64,000 bases of DNA from Ophiura sarsii (GCA_035610835.1 CM069445.1:33282811-33346810), one strand, 5' to 3'. Shown: positions 27,201-35,389, counted from the first letter of the stretch. Notes: a model not told the origin generated them from the letters alone. Numbers and translations are program-made.

Positions 27201-30200
27201 TCATGATTAACTCGAGTTCAAAGCTCTGTGTAAATCATTAGGACGGAAGATTCTCAAAACATTGATAATATTGGATCCAAAACATAATAATGATACAATT
27301 TGATAATTTACGACCAATTTGTATTGGTCGCGCTATGAGTGAGTGCGTCTCGCCCAATATTTTTAAAAACTCATAGCTTGACCAATACATATGGGCTCAA
27401 TCGATCTAATTCTATACCAAACTTGGTAAAAATGATATAGTCCCTTAGTGTTTAACCTCACGAATCCATTCTCCAATGTGAAAATGAAATCTAAGCCACT
27501 GGTGATCCACCAAATACCACTTCATTTAGAAGTTCCTAAACACTTGTCAAATAAAACAATGTATGGGGTCACTCAAGTGTGACAAACTTCTTTTACCCGT
27601 TAAATTGAATTAAGGATAAGAATTAGTAATGATTTGAACACCCATAACTAATAACAGTTACAACAGAAAGATACACAAGATTATATTGAGTAGACAAGAG
27701 ATTATGAGAATACACAAGTTTCTTTCAAATAAGCTGTAATAGCACACACATTTGTTAGCACTTTGTCAAAAAGGTGAAATCACCATGTTTTACATAATGG
27801 AGTGTATCTTGAGTTTGATAAAATCCGATAGTCATGATCTAAAATTCTGATGAAATAGTATTTAGATGACAAAGATGATGTAAAAACAACGGACCTAATC
27901 CAATCGATTTTGATGATTACAAAAATTATCACACTTTGGGCATCGATGGATACTAATCATTTTGGTACAGCCTGTATATGATTTTTGTCGTTAAAAACGA
28001 TACCGTCGATAAGATTTATTCAGACCACCATCTATTTGATGTTTTCTTTTGGCAGAATTGCGACATCATGAACAATACTTTGATGACTTGTGATACACCT
28101 AATGCAAAGACATTGGTACCAAATGTAGCAGAATCCATACTAGCGGAAAACGAGACTATAGCTAATCTTGAGTTTGGTTTTCTCGTTGGAGACGTAGGCG
28201 ATCTGAAAGATTGGTCCAGACTCAACAATATCACGATGAGCATTTACCTAGATCCGACGTACGACAGTTTTGCGGACTTTTCAAAACTGTATGATGGACC
28301 TATTTTAGTTTTGACGGTACGCTTGATGGAATTTTAACAACAAAATACTATGGCGAGAACTACAACCCCCACCACCACCACCACCACCACCCCAACCACC
28401 ACCACTCCCACCCCCACCACCACCCAAACCACCACCAACCCCACGACCACCACTACCACCACCACCACTATCACCGCTACCACCACTACCATCACCATCC
28501 CTATCACTAACACCACCAACACCACCATGCACCACAAATGATTACAGATATGTGGACAATTATTATAAATGCTATTCCGAAACGCTCACAGTTTAATGAT
28601 ATGGCGATTTTGTTCATCGAAACTAATAAAGGATTGCACCATGTGCATAAAGTATATTAGTCCGTTTACTTACTTCATTATTTGTATTCAATGCCATCCA
28701 GGGTTCGAATATGGACGATGCCAGCACCATCGCAGATGTTGTGGTCTATGTTGGTCCAGAGAGGGGAAAGGTACTTGGTCTAACCGAAGATTTGCTAACC
28801 TGCAGTATTCCTGCTTCCAATCCAGGACCCGGTGATTTTAAAGGAAATAACACGGATCAAGGGTTTCCCTATGTATATGTAAGTGATAATAGTATGGAGC
28901 TTGCACGAACAGTTTTCGAGTGAATGTTATACTGCGGAAAGCTTGTGAGGTGTTTTTTGTATATAAATCATAAAATTTCCTCACTGACTACGAGGTATAA
29001 GGCACTGGTTAAATAAGTAGATTCGTGGCGAAATGATACAATATCTTCAGTCACTTGGATTTATTCATAACTCCTCATAAATTAAATATAAATGAGGATG
29101 TAATAAATAAGATGAGCGGGAGGGTCAACGGCATGTTGTCCGGCCCAGGTCAGGAAGGAGAGAGGGAGAGATCTGCCCATGTGGTATGGGCCAGCAGCAC
29201 TACAAATCTAGTTAATAAAAGGAATTGAACAAATGTTTATCGAATTGTCCAGCCGTACAGGCGACAGGCATAGCTTTGATATGTAGGGAAAGTAGGGAAA
29301 TTAGGCGTTGCCAGATCTATTTTCAAAATTAAGTAACTAAATATTAGTGTGTGAAATACACTGCTACAAGCCGTTCCCAACAATTCGACGTTACTTGTCT
29401 GCATGATTATTTTAACCTTGTAACCTATGTGAGCCTATCAATCTCGGCCATTCAAACGGGTCACCTAAAAAGTTCATACTTGAGAACTAAGTTCCAGAAG
29501 TTACGCTTATGACCAGTTATTCCTTCCAAATGTTATGATTTTAATGATTCTACGTGAATCACACATTTTAAAATTATTGACTCTCTTCGTCCCCATTCAT
29601 ACACTATGTTGTTTCGTGTCGTTGGGTGATGGGAGATGTGGCAAGTGAATCAAATCTTATTTTGATGCTTTTTCAAGAATTTTTAGCCACTGGTCTCTTC
29701 CTAGTTTACCACAGCTACTTTATGGGGAATCGAATGTTATCACTTATTTGAGATTCAAATACTCTTCTTCCGGGATAGTCCATGAGCAAATTAATATCTA
29801 TTTCATCAGTTCAACCACATATACTGCCAGATTGATGGATTTAAATTTGTGTGCTACTTTCTTCTACCAAAACGTTTGCTGAATCGTTCTTGAAGATGTG
29901 CATGCACAACTCGTCCAATTTTTTGGAGCGTTAAAGTTTGGTCTGAGGCGATGTACGAAGCCATTTAACGGGCTATTCCAATTGATATCCATACACCTCC
30001 TATTGAAGACATTACCTTAATCTTCCCCACAGGGAGTGTGAATCTCGGATGGAGTTACCTGCATAGGTGACTAAACTTGACATTTACACTCCATGTGGGA
30101 AAGATTAAGGTCATGTCTTCCTTAGGGGTGTATGGATTTCAACTGGAATAACCAAATCTCTTCCATTGCGGTCTTTTGGCTTTGGAACCTCTTTAGATTG

Positions 30201-30423
30201 TACAGAGACATTTTGTAAGAAATTAACGCACATCTATTATTACACTTTACAGGTAGTACACGGTAATCTAGAGTTCTTCATTGGCAGATTGATGTATCCG
30301 AATGTTTCAGACGCTCCTCCGTTACAGATCATACTTCCCGTTATTTTCACTGTCTTTTTCCTTGTGGCATTCATAGCTGTCGTGGTGTGGTACAAGAACA
30401 AGACAAAGACACAAGTAGCGTGA
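5090..30423 (+). CDS. Plexin-type receptor, kinase-less paralogue, probably decaying (about 20 exons)
   Basis: Exons by splice sites and phase: 5090-6223, 7486-7677, 7861-7997, 8697-8804, 9625-9757, 13044-13203, 14372-14468, 15495-15615, 16727-16861, 17833-17928, 18246-18339, 19805-19997, 20765-20919, 22407-22524, 22937-23070, 24379-24543, 25981-26074, 28056-28316, 28702-28878, 30253-30423. Joined length is about 1,290 codons. Order: signal peptide, sema propeller, PSI1, plexin linker exons, PSI2, linker exons, PSI3, IPT exons, one transmembrane helix, very short tail. Such receptors bind semaphorin-like ligands at the cell surface. Two lesions are seen: an in-frame TGA at 7984-7986 and a 1-bp deletion near 19924 relative to the minus-strand paralogue. 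The kinase region is absent. Either a pseudogene, or (if the lesions are sequencing errors) a membrane decoy. The start ATG has A at -3 and G at +4 and begins a good signal peptide. Confidence 0.8.
6413..6907. mobile_element. Mariner-type MITE, TA target duplication
   Basis: Inverted ends of about 110 bp: 6415 onward reads cgaggggcattcaataaata and the complement ends at 6905, with flanking TA on both sides. The ends resemble mariner termini (cgaggg(g/t)cattcaa). The 270-bp interior has no transposase frame, so it is non-autonomous. It lies in the intron after the first sema exon. Confidence 0.85.
7253..7366 (+). pseudogene. Partial duplicate of sema exon 2, ends in a stop
   Basis: After an AG acceptor at 7251-7252 the frame reads AIGRDSAVGQQCTAENWALA, then DEFNPLVSSAAVEWSDI and TAA at 7364. 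It matches the start of the exon at 7486 (IIGRETAIAQQCTAQDWRLA, DEFNPLVSSAAVEWSDI). The 3' half is almost identical in DNA, the 5' half clearly diverged. No donor is present. If spliced in, it would add 37 codons and stop translation within the sema domain. See the separate finding. Confidence 0.75.
7486..7677 (+). CDS. Exon 2: sema domain, penultimate part
   Basis: 64 codons, phase 0 to phase 0, acceptor tgcag and donor aag|gttagc. Encodes IIGRETAIAQQCTAQDWRLA through HREHTIAFVGSQSGKLVK. The 'T.AFVG...GKLVK' strand is the usual penultimate blade of sema domains. Confidence 0.9.
7861..7997 (+). CDS. Exon 3: end of sema domain, with in-frame TGA
   Basis: Starting in phase 0 after aaaaag, the frame gives REYERFTLDTSPSSPAGQVR, then RDASVDETKELY, then TGA (7984-7986), then RNK and a phase-2 donor ag|gtatga. 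Splicing to 8697 gives RITVSNCGAYKTC, which joins sema to PSI with the spacing usual for plexins. The exon therefore fits well apart from one nonsense codon. The acceptor is weak (few pyrimidines), so the exon's 5' edge is the least certain. Confidence 0.7.
8697..8804 (+). CDS. Exon 4: PSI1 domain
   Basis: 108 bp, phase 2 to phase 2. Encodes ITVSNCGAYKTCEECIGVNV then AEDGDPYCGWCTLEKR. The C..C..C pattern with DPYCGWC is the hallmark of the first PSI (plexin-semaphorin-integrin) module. The start at 8697 rather than 8703 is chosen because it keeps phase with exon 3. Confidence 0.9.
9625..9757 (+). CDS. Exon 5: PSI1 end and linker to first IPT-like module
   Basis: Phase 2 start completes an Arg codon, then CSRHDDCSMADVPRRWLPYN and SVQCVRISSVFPYHSQPITL to phase 0 at gaa|gtaaga. 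The last PSI cysteines followed by R.WL and an Ile-Ser-Pro-like turn correspond to the plexin segment between PSI1 and the first stalk module. Confidence 0.85.
9758..13043 (+). other. Large intron of the plus-strand receptor gene
   Basis: About 3.3 kb without coding signal. It contains a foldback repeat (10507-10735) and several AT-rich stretches with short 'acagggtg' motifs that recall mariner ends (for example near 12030 and 12370), but I could not pair them. A 15-bp sequence cgccacatccaccgg is repeated in tandem near 12770-12800. Confidence 0.55.
10507..10735. mobile_element. Foldback MITE in intron
   Basis: Arms at about 10511-10556 and 10668-10733 are inverted complements: both contain tgttactcattttgcat (or its complement) and gcataa(a/g)gc near the outer ends. 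About 225 bp, non-coding. Confidence 0.65.
13044..13203 (+). CDS. Exon 6: plexin-type stalk module after PSI1
   Basis: Phase 0 to phase 1. Encodes ITLTVEQLPDLIDGQYYQCI, FDDVEGSRAVKVDNTLKCYT, PVGNKIPPIPAGS. The motif order 'LTV..LP.L..G..Y.C.F.D' followed by 'C.TP.G..IPPIP.G' is specific to plexin ectodomains and is not found in MET. Strong splice sites (ttgcag; agtg|gtaagt). Confidence 0.9.
13640..13865. repeat. Weak foldback repeat in intron
   Basis: Sequence at about 13675-13715 (tttttcgtacatgagttgag ...) is partly complementary to 13780-13820 (gattttgctcatgcacgata ...). The arms are diverged and the boundaries uncertain. Confidence 0.4.
14372..14468 (+). CDS. Exon 7: plexin stalk, end of first IPT-like module
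   Basis: Phase 1 to phase 2. Encodes DHVSMALNVYSTETDVKFVT then TVYNFYECSSHG. 'DHV...L......V.F..T.YNFY.C' is the plexin segment just before PSI2. The terminal AT joins a G in the next exon. Confidence 0.9.
15495..15615 (+). CDS. Exon 8: PSI2 domain
   Basis: Phase 2 to phase 0. Encodes [40 protein letters not shown]. The 'C..C..S...C.WC.....C' layout is that of plexin PSI2. This is the first exon with a counterpart in the minus-strand paralogue (62090-62210), differing at only a few residues (for example WVCDWC against WACDWC). Confidence 0.9.
15716..16050. mobile_element. tRNA-derived SINE-like insertion, present in this arm only
   Basis: The part at about 15910-15985 resembles a class I tRNA: GCCGTGGTG start, an anticodon-like hairpin ctcgc-ctgtggt-gcgag (GUG, as in tRNA-His) and a degenerate B-box before 'atcccgggg'. 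The insert is bordered by aaccctaacact near 15775 and its complement near 16040. The corresponding intron of the paralogue (61594-62089) runs straight across this site without it. Confidence 0.6.
16186..16492. mobile_element. TTAA-flanked MITE (piggyBac type)
   Basis: Begins TTAA-AGGGGCATTGAGAGA and ends with the near complement TCTCTCTGGGCCCCT-TTAA. The paralogous intron has a single TTAA at 61849-61852 between the same flanking sequences (tgtggct ... cactattgg), an exact empty site. About 300 bp, no coding frame. TTAA targets and seamless insertion are typical of piggyBac transposition. Confidence 0.85.
16727..16861 (+). CDS. Exon 9: stalk module after PSI2
   Basis: 45 codons, phase 0 to 0. 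Encodes [45 protein letters not shown]. 'CP.L......LV.VGV...I.V...NLP' matches the plexin segment linking PSI2 to the next IPT-like fold. Counterpart at 61459-61593. Confidence 0.9.
17833..17928 (+). CDS. Exon 10: stalk IPT-like module
   Basis: 32 codons, phase 0 to 0: [20 protein letters not shown] then [12 protein letters not shown]. Counterpart at 60493-60588 on the minus strand with the same boundaries. Confidence 0.9.
18246..18339 (+). CDS. Exon 11: stalk module before PSI3
   Basis: Phase 0 to phase 1: [20 protein letters not shown] then DRVLDDIYGFD. Short beta-rich exon with 'V.L...W' as in plexins upstream of PSI3. Counterpart at 59820-59913. Confidence 0.9.
18690..19670 (-). repeat. 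Three tandem-dispersed tRNA-like SINE copies
   Basis: Three diverged copies lie in one intron at about 18735-18860, 19270-19400 and 19560-19660. On the minus strand each has a B-box like ggttcgagac or ggttcgaaac, and the middle copy has an A-box tggtctagtgg. All share the trailing text attaaattaacaattacctt. The equivalent intron of the paralogue has one copy (59360-59450). Confidence 0.65.
19805..19997 (+). CDS. Exon 12: PSI3 domain, with a 1-bp deletion
   Basis: Starts in phase 1: [40 protein letters not shown]. Then the frame is lost: this copy reads gtggagacagtcttgaatg where the paralogue (58981-59174) reads gtggaggatagtcttgaatg, one base longer. In the paralogue the protein continues [20 protein letters not shown]; here it runs out of frame to a stop at 20001. 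Length 193 against 194 bp. The C....C..C......CGWC pattern is PSI3. Confidence 0.9.
20765..20919 (+). CDS. Exon 13: IPT/TIG domain
   Basis: Phase 0 to 2: [51 protein letters not shown]. 'P.SGP.EG.T...VTG..LG......VTVGG..C' is the canonical start of an IPT (Ig-like, plexin, transcription factor) repeat. Counterpart at 57500-57654. Confidence 0.92.
22407..22524 (+). CDS. Exon 14: end of IPT repeat
   Basis: Phase 2 to 0: [39 protein letters not shown]. Completes the IPT fold ('C.T........V.V........F.Y'). Counterpart at 56383-56500 ([19 protein letters not shown]). Confidence 0.92.
22937..23070 (+). CDS. Exon 15: IPT/TIG domain
   Basis: Phase 0 to 2: [44 protein letters not shown]. Canonical 'P..GP.DGGT...I.G..L.AG' IPT start. 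Counterpart at 55730-55863, almost identical. Confidence 0.92.
23320..23760. repeat. Imperfect tandem repeats with gcgcgtagcgcgc motifs
   Basis: The string tttatctcgttaatga recurs near 23415, 23479 and 23635, with cctttttcaacggtactttg near 23498 and 23651, and palindromic gcg(c/t)gtagcg motifs near 23340, 23380, 23600 and 23886. A diverged tandem block of about 160 bp units in the intron. Open frames here are chance. Confidence 0.6.
24379..24543 (+). CDS. Exon 16: IPT repeat end and start of the next
   Basis: Phase 2 to 2: [54 protein letters not shown]. Contains the IPT terminal 'F.Y...P.V....P..S'. Counterpart at 54838-55002. Confidence 0.92.
24780..24893. mobile_element. Short foldback element with (CA)n core
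   Basis: Arms cagcacgagaaaaaaggacc (from 24781) and ggtcctttcttctcgtgctg (ending about 24893) are nearly perfect complements. The loop holds a (CA)10-like run at about 24842-24862. Confidence 0.75.
25981..26074 (+). CDS. Exon 17: IPT/TIG domain start
   Basis: Phase 2 to 0: [32 protein letters not shown]. 'SGG..ITV.G.NL' is an IPT repeat opening. Counterpart at 53558-53651. Confidence 0.92.
26329..27976. mobile_element. 1.64-kb TA-flanked inverted-repeat transposon, no transposase
   Basis: Ends read TA-CAGGCTATCCTAAAATGATT on the left and the near complement ending ACAGCCTG-TA on the right. Homology of the inverted ends extends about 150-190 bp inward (caccatgttttac / gtaagacatggtg, and ggtgatttcacctttttg). 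No long frame lies inside. It contains a near-perfect internal hairpin at 26833-26880 (aaaaaaaatcggac / gtccgattttttt) framed by gtgtggtataatttt near 26777 and its complement near 26890. The matching intron of the paralogue is only 325 bp. Confidence 0.85.
28056..28316 (+). CDS. Exon 18: IPT domain, membrane-proximal stalk
   Basis: 87 codons, phase 0 to 0: [60 protein letters not shown]. 'C......M.C.TP' followed by 'L.FGF..D......' is a plexin IPT end. Counterpart at 52972-53232. Confidence 0.92.
28362..28540. repeat. (CCA)n / (CCACNN)n simple repeat
   Basis: Degenerate CCA-rich microsatellite in the intron after exon 18. The paralogous intron has a shorter relative at about 52797-52872 on the complementary strand, so the repeat predates the duplication. 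Poly-Thr frames through it are not genes. Confidence 0.9.
28702..28878 (+). CDS. Exon 19: last IPT domain
   Basis: 59 codons, phase 0 to 0: [59 protein letters not shown]. 'V.VG...C.V..L....L.C..P.....' is a late plexin/MET IPT. Counterpart at 52449-52625. Confidence 0.92.
28879..30252 (+). other. Intron before the transmembrane exon, with a small foldback
   Basis: No coding signal. Sequence at about 29972-30045 (attccaattgatatccatac, then gacattaccttaatctt) is complementary to about 30080-30150 (aagattaaggtcatgtcttc, then gtatggatttcaactggaat), a foldback of roughly 180 bp. The paralogous intron (51774-52448) is half as long. Confidence 0.6.
30253..30423 (+). CDS. Exon 20: transmembrane segment and truncated 9-codon tail
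   Basis: Phase 0: [20 protein letters not shown], then helix [20 protein letters not shown], then WYKNKTKTQVA and TGA. 'V.GNL.F..G.L.Y' just outside the membrane is plexin-like. Up to WYK the exon matches the paralogue (51566-51773); afterwards the paralogue continues [20 protein letters not shown]. Here about 43 bp of unmatched sequence follow, then DNA homologous to the 3' flank of the paralogue. The short basic tail is thus a by-product of a deletion. Confidence 0.85.
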   Translation, partial: VVHGNLEFFIGRLMYPNVSDAPPLQIILPVIFTVFFLVAFIAVVVWYKNKTKTQVA

Positions 30424-32049
30424 AATTGATGATGACAAGAACATATTTCGATAAACATGATTAAAAAGGAGAGATTTGGGTGTATATATACTCCATTGAA
30501 TGTAGATAGAAAACCGAATCAATGTTGAATTAGTTTTGAATCAAATGTATTTTATCGTCAATGATTTTTAGGTGTACATGATACGTCTACAAATCATTGA
30601 AGATCAAATACACTCGGTTTATTTTTTTACGCTCTGCGTTTAAAAAAGAAGATTTTTTTCCTCAGAAGAATGATAATTGTATATGCTATTCTTTTAAATA
30701 GAATTTATAATGTTCATGATGTTGTTGCCATTGTCCGTCCGGTAAAATGGGAGTGTGTGGGAAACAATGATATAGGGCCCCTGTTATAATATATATAGGT
30801 GTTTTTTATTAGAAAGTTTGATCAAGTTGATATATATATAACAGTGTGGGTATTACACATGCTCCCTCCCGCTCTTTTATACTAGCGTTGGTCAGCGACT
30901 GTAGTAGTTCCCGGTGACCGCAATTACGGTCATTATTGTCATCTGTATCAGAAGTCGCGTCGCTGGACCTAATCTTAATTGTGCCTGAGCTGAGTTGGCA
31001 TACATAAACCTAACGAATCCAACTCAGTGACGTAGCTAGGTTTTATATTGGGTGAGCAAGAAATAAAAGTGAACTAACAAGACTTTGTGAAATAGCGATT
31101 GTTAGGCAGTTGCGTTCCCAAGATTTGGAAGTCAGAGGGCCGACATTTGCCAATTTCCCGACAAACACCGTAGGCCTTTACCGACTTAACAAATGCGCGC
31201 GAACATTTGCCATTTTGCATTAACATGATTAATTGACATGATTTGAGGAGGGTGCATCCTTGGTTTAAAATATTCATGAATTAAACTAGTGTTAAAATCC
31301 TATTACTGAATAAAGCTGTACAAGGCTAATTGCATGCATTCTTACACCAAGAATAAACCACATTTTGGCTTTAAACTAGCTTCCAAAAATAAAATAAATC
31401 ATTTAATTGGGCACACGCGCGCGAAGTTACGAAAAATTGCTATCTTTACTAAGTTCTAACCATCTTAATTTCGTAGCTGTCAAATGAGTCGAATGAGTCG
31501 ACAGTACCAATCGACACCAACAATGATCGACGAGCTCAAATATTGGCGGGGGAGGGGGCACTGATTTAACTCTAACGCGTGAGCAATTGGTCATTTAAAT
31601 CTGTGTAGCAGTACTTGTTGAGCGAATGTAAACCCATAACCAATAACTGGTAGTTAAGATGTTTGCAATTTGAAGTAAGTTGCCGAAACCGAAATATGCT
31701 CATAGTTTGTCACGTTCACCATGTTCACGTTGCCGTAAGTTGCCGAAAATGCGCAAAATACTCAAGTGTTATGGCGCTGCTGTTTACTTTGTTAGTATTC
31801 TTTTAGGCGTTTAGGTTCGAACGTTCTAGACTCACTGATATTATTAATATTGTAATGGGAACTGGTTTTTGGCTATGCCTAAACCCTATACCTTTTTTTT
31901 TATTATTTCATTTTTAGTTTAAGCTAATCAATTTTACACAGTCTAAGAGTCAAATAAGATTATCTGATGATCCAATAGATTGTATTCGCTAGGCTATATT
32001 AAAATATCAAGTTATTTTGTATATAAAAACGTACAGCTATCCCAAATAT

Positions 32050-32215
32050 AGCAGTCCAAATGACTCAGAATTTTTAGCCAATCAGAGACATTCTATTTAA
32101 ATGACAGGCTATGGAATAACTTTTGACCAGTCAGCCATTTAGCTGCCATGGAACAAAAGTGGGCGGAGCCACTAAATGTATAAAAGGACCTGCATTCGCC
32201 AAGAAAGGAGCAGAT
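32050..32215 (+). promoter_or_regulatory. Promoter-like cluster: CCAAT, GC box, TATA
   Basis: Within 110 bp: agccaatcagaga (about 32077), gtgggcggagccac (32159-32172) and gtataaaagg (32178-32187), in the usual order. A diverged tandem copy lacking the TATA lies at about 32330-32475. The other arm keeps the CCAAT-like and GC-box parts (about 42590-42720, 42930-43050) but its TATA-like part is altered. No frame follows. It could be a promoter of a short non-coding RNA or old element; inferred from motifs only. Confidence 0.4.
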
Positions 32216-33033
32216 TTGGCCGCGCTCAAAGTAGGATGAATAAGTAGGAAATTGATTAAATACGTAGGACAACACATTACATAAGTTTGATGCAATATTA
32301 TATTTAATCATACTTTTGTGTAAATGAATACCTCTAAATTAAGTTATTTTGTATAAATCAAACAAAGCCATCCAAAATATGGCAGTGCAAATGTTTTTAG
32401 CTGAAACATTCTATTTATATGAAACTGACCTATGACAGACAGCTGACATGGACTAAAAGTGGGCGGAGCCACAAAAAGGCAGATTTAGCCGATGCATGGC
32501 ACTAGACATGTACTTTCCCGGTGGGGCCCTGAAAGCGCTGCAAAAAACAAGGATGAAAACCAGGCCTTATAAACAGGACTGTAAACCTATTTCCTTGCTT
32601 CATCAATATGAACTTGAACATAACCTGTCATAAGATAGCAGAATCACTCTAACGTCTTATCACCAATAAAGGCCCGTTTAATGCACTTTTCATTAACAGT
32701 ACCAGTCCAGCAGTGGAAAAGGATGTAAGCATAACAGGCCTGACTAATAGTACAGACCACTGAATGACTCTCCATGCTCCAACAATAATACATACTTGAT
32801 CATAACATAAAAGAATCACTAGCATGTCTTATCCTTCTAAACTTTCAAGACGTCATCAACTCACAATCAAAATATGATCTTGTAAAATAAAAAGTAATAA
32901 CAACAAGGGATATATAATCTAGTATGTATTGAATTAATAAATGCTATATTTATAGCTATTTTCGTCAAGAAGACAAACAAGAATGAGTCACACACATGTA
33001 GTTTATTCTAGTCTACAGCATAGGCGTAAAACC

Positions 33034-33097
33034 GGGGGGGGGGGGGGGGGAGTATATCCCACCCAATATTTGACCGGGGGGGGGGGGGGGGGGGGGA
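33034..33097. repeat. Two long G runs
   Basis: About 18 G at 33034-33051 and about 22 G at 33075-33096, separated by atatatcccacccaatatttg-like text. In the other arm the same place (about 41740-41790) has ordinary C-rich sequence, so the runs expanded after duplication. Such runs can form quadruplexes and are often mis-sized in assemblies. Confidence 0.85.
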
Positions 33098-33854
33098 GGC
33101 TATGCAATATCATCCCCCAAAATAATTGTTAAGCATGATAAAATGCTCACCGTAATAGAAATGTCTATTGGACAAAATAAGCTAATTTTAGGCAATACAA
33201 TAAAAGCCACAAATTTCGCGCGCATTTTCCCAAAGAACATTTTTTCACGGGCTTGCGCGCATTTTCAACGCACATTTTGTTCTTGTTTCCCACTTAAATG
33301 TTGATGTTGGTGCCATAACTGATCAATCATCCCCCAATGCCAACAACAAATTTACGCCACTGAAAATGCTTTAACCCCAACATGTTAATATACAATTTGA
33401 ACCGTTATATTTACGATGAATAAAGTGAGTTTGATATGTAACTGTTTGTCTATGTTAATATCCTGGATTCAAGTGCGGGTTCTAACATCAACACGTGCAT
33501 CCGACTTCTTAAGAATACCCCCAATTTTATGAAGATGCGCATGTCATGTCAACTTCAGGCAATTGTCTGCAACATGGAGAAATAATATTGTCATTTTTGT
33601 TGAGTGAACATTATGCATTTAACATGGCAACCCATGCACACGTCTAAGAATAAGTCAAGATCTTCCAGACTGAGATGACATACATGGTGTCCAAATATTG
33701 ATTCTTTTTTCTTCAAATGAGAGTAATGGCACGGAACACGTGCACTCTTTTTTTATGGGGTAGTACCCTGTAGCAGAGAGATTCCTATCCAAAGGCTCGG
33801 GATATGTTCATAGATCATTTAATTAGTGATATACCCTTCCACATTATGTTTTGA

Positions 33855-34960
33855 ACATGCACAAAACAACTTGAACCTGGTCTAACTTTAAACCTGTTCT
33901 AAATAAAGAATAGTCCTCACAGAAAGGATAATTGTATGCTTTGATGAGCTCATTCTACATTAGTAATGAACCATAAAAGGGTAATACATGTCAGTGTTAT
34001 ATTAGTAACCCAATTTAATTAGGTTACTCCAATTTTGACTTTTTGACTTACACAGAGAATATTAATTCGTCAAAAATGCGATCTTATTTGACAAATTAAA
34101 CATTTATCATGGAAGGTTCGTCAGTTAAGAAATATTTTGTAATGCTAAACAATTATTTTTTAATGATAAATGACCAATTAGTAGTATTTTTAATTAATTT
34201 TCAACAACGCAACTATTTTCACGACTCTTAAATATTTGACTTTCAATGGCAAATGAATGAATGACAAATTAAATGACGAATTAAAAGAATAAATTTTACT
34301 CAATACTTTGTCATTAATATGAATGACAAATTAAATGGCAATGAAATTGCTAATCTTAATTTGTCATTTCATTGATATAATATTTTTTATATCATATAAT
34401 ATAAAGCAGGAGACCGGGTTCAATCGGGGGTTCAATTCCCCACCGGTGGATGTCCTTGCTTATTTTTCGTTGGGACATTCGCCGGTGGTTGTTTATATGT
34501 GTTGTTATATTGTCTATTGTAAACACCGTGGGTTGGTTAACTGCTTTATATTGTATTATGTATATGGTATAAAAAAATATTATATTATTTTATTGATAAT
34601 TAATCACTTAATTTGTCATTTCAATTATCATTCATTAATTTGTCATGAAAAACTAAATATATTTCAGCCAAGGAAATGTTTGTTACGAATAAGATTTACT
34701 AGCAATACTCTTAATTGTTTTTAAGCATCACAAGTAAGTGTGCATCATTACAGAATATTGAATCACAAATCTGCCATTTCTTATGACAAATTTTTAATTT
34801 GTCAAATAAGACCCCTTTTTTGAAGAATCAATATTCTCTGTGTATTAGCAGTAAAAATTGGCTCATAAAAGAATGAAATAGTCCTTCCAGAAGGACTACT
34901 CTTCATTTAGACCAGGTCTAAAGTTAGACCCGGTTTAAATTGTTTTGTGCATGTCGACCA
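33855..34960. mobile_element. 1.1-kb foldback element with tRNA-like centre
   Basis: Outer arms (about 33855-33925: gcacaaaacaacttgaacct..., tctaactttaaacctg) pair with about 34890-34955; inner arms (34052-34105: acacagagaatattaattc..., tcttatttgacaaattaaa) pair with 34790-34845. The interior repeats tgacaaattaaatg many times. At the middle (34412-34450) sits ggttcaatcgggggttcaat followed by tccccaccggtgg, like a tRNA T-arm/B-box. Confidence 0.65.
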
Positions 34961-35389
34961 TATTGTCTGAATGGGATCCATGGACCCCTTCAGCCTCGCT
35001 TTCACCAAAATGACCCGTATTTTTGAAAATGTAATCGACAAAAAAACCCAACCATAGGACAATAATTCATTGCCACGCCACCAAAGGATCATCTTTTTTT
35101 TAAATGTTTGAAATATTATTCTATCCCCCCGACTGGTAGGTATTACTTCGGACCCCTTTGTCAACAATCCTTCTCAAAATTATATCGAGGTCCTTTACCC
35201 TTTACACATTAAAGGGATACGCAGTAGAGTTGAATAAGTATTTTTATATATAATTTCAGAATTCAAGATGATCCCTATTAAAGGTCATTTTTGCTGTTGA
35301 CACTCATGAAATCACGAAAGCAGCCTTTATGCCTTGTATATTTATAATGTGGCAGTATTAATTTTATCGTTCCTGTCACCAAGAAATCT

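Larger units (their letters stand above)
15297..33220. repeat. Left arm of the large inverted duplication
   Basis: From about 15297 to 33220 this strand is homologous to the complement of about 41650-62436, interrupted by arm-specific insertions and deletions. Matching exons have identical boundaries and phase. Non-coding matches include gcgggaggga(g) near 30865 against 44212, ctgtcaaatgagtcgaatg near 31477 against the complement near 43632, and gtctacagcataggcgtaaa at 33012 against the complement at 41797. The outer edge at 15297 lies in an intron; the inner edge is near 33220. Confidence 0.88.

Noticed and set aside
28305..28541. Poly-Thr, poly-Gly and poly-Val frames
   Set aside because: They come from the (CCA)n microsatellite read on either strand, inside an intron.
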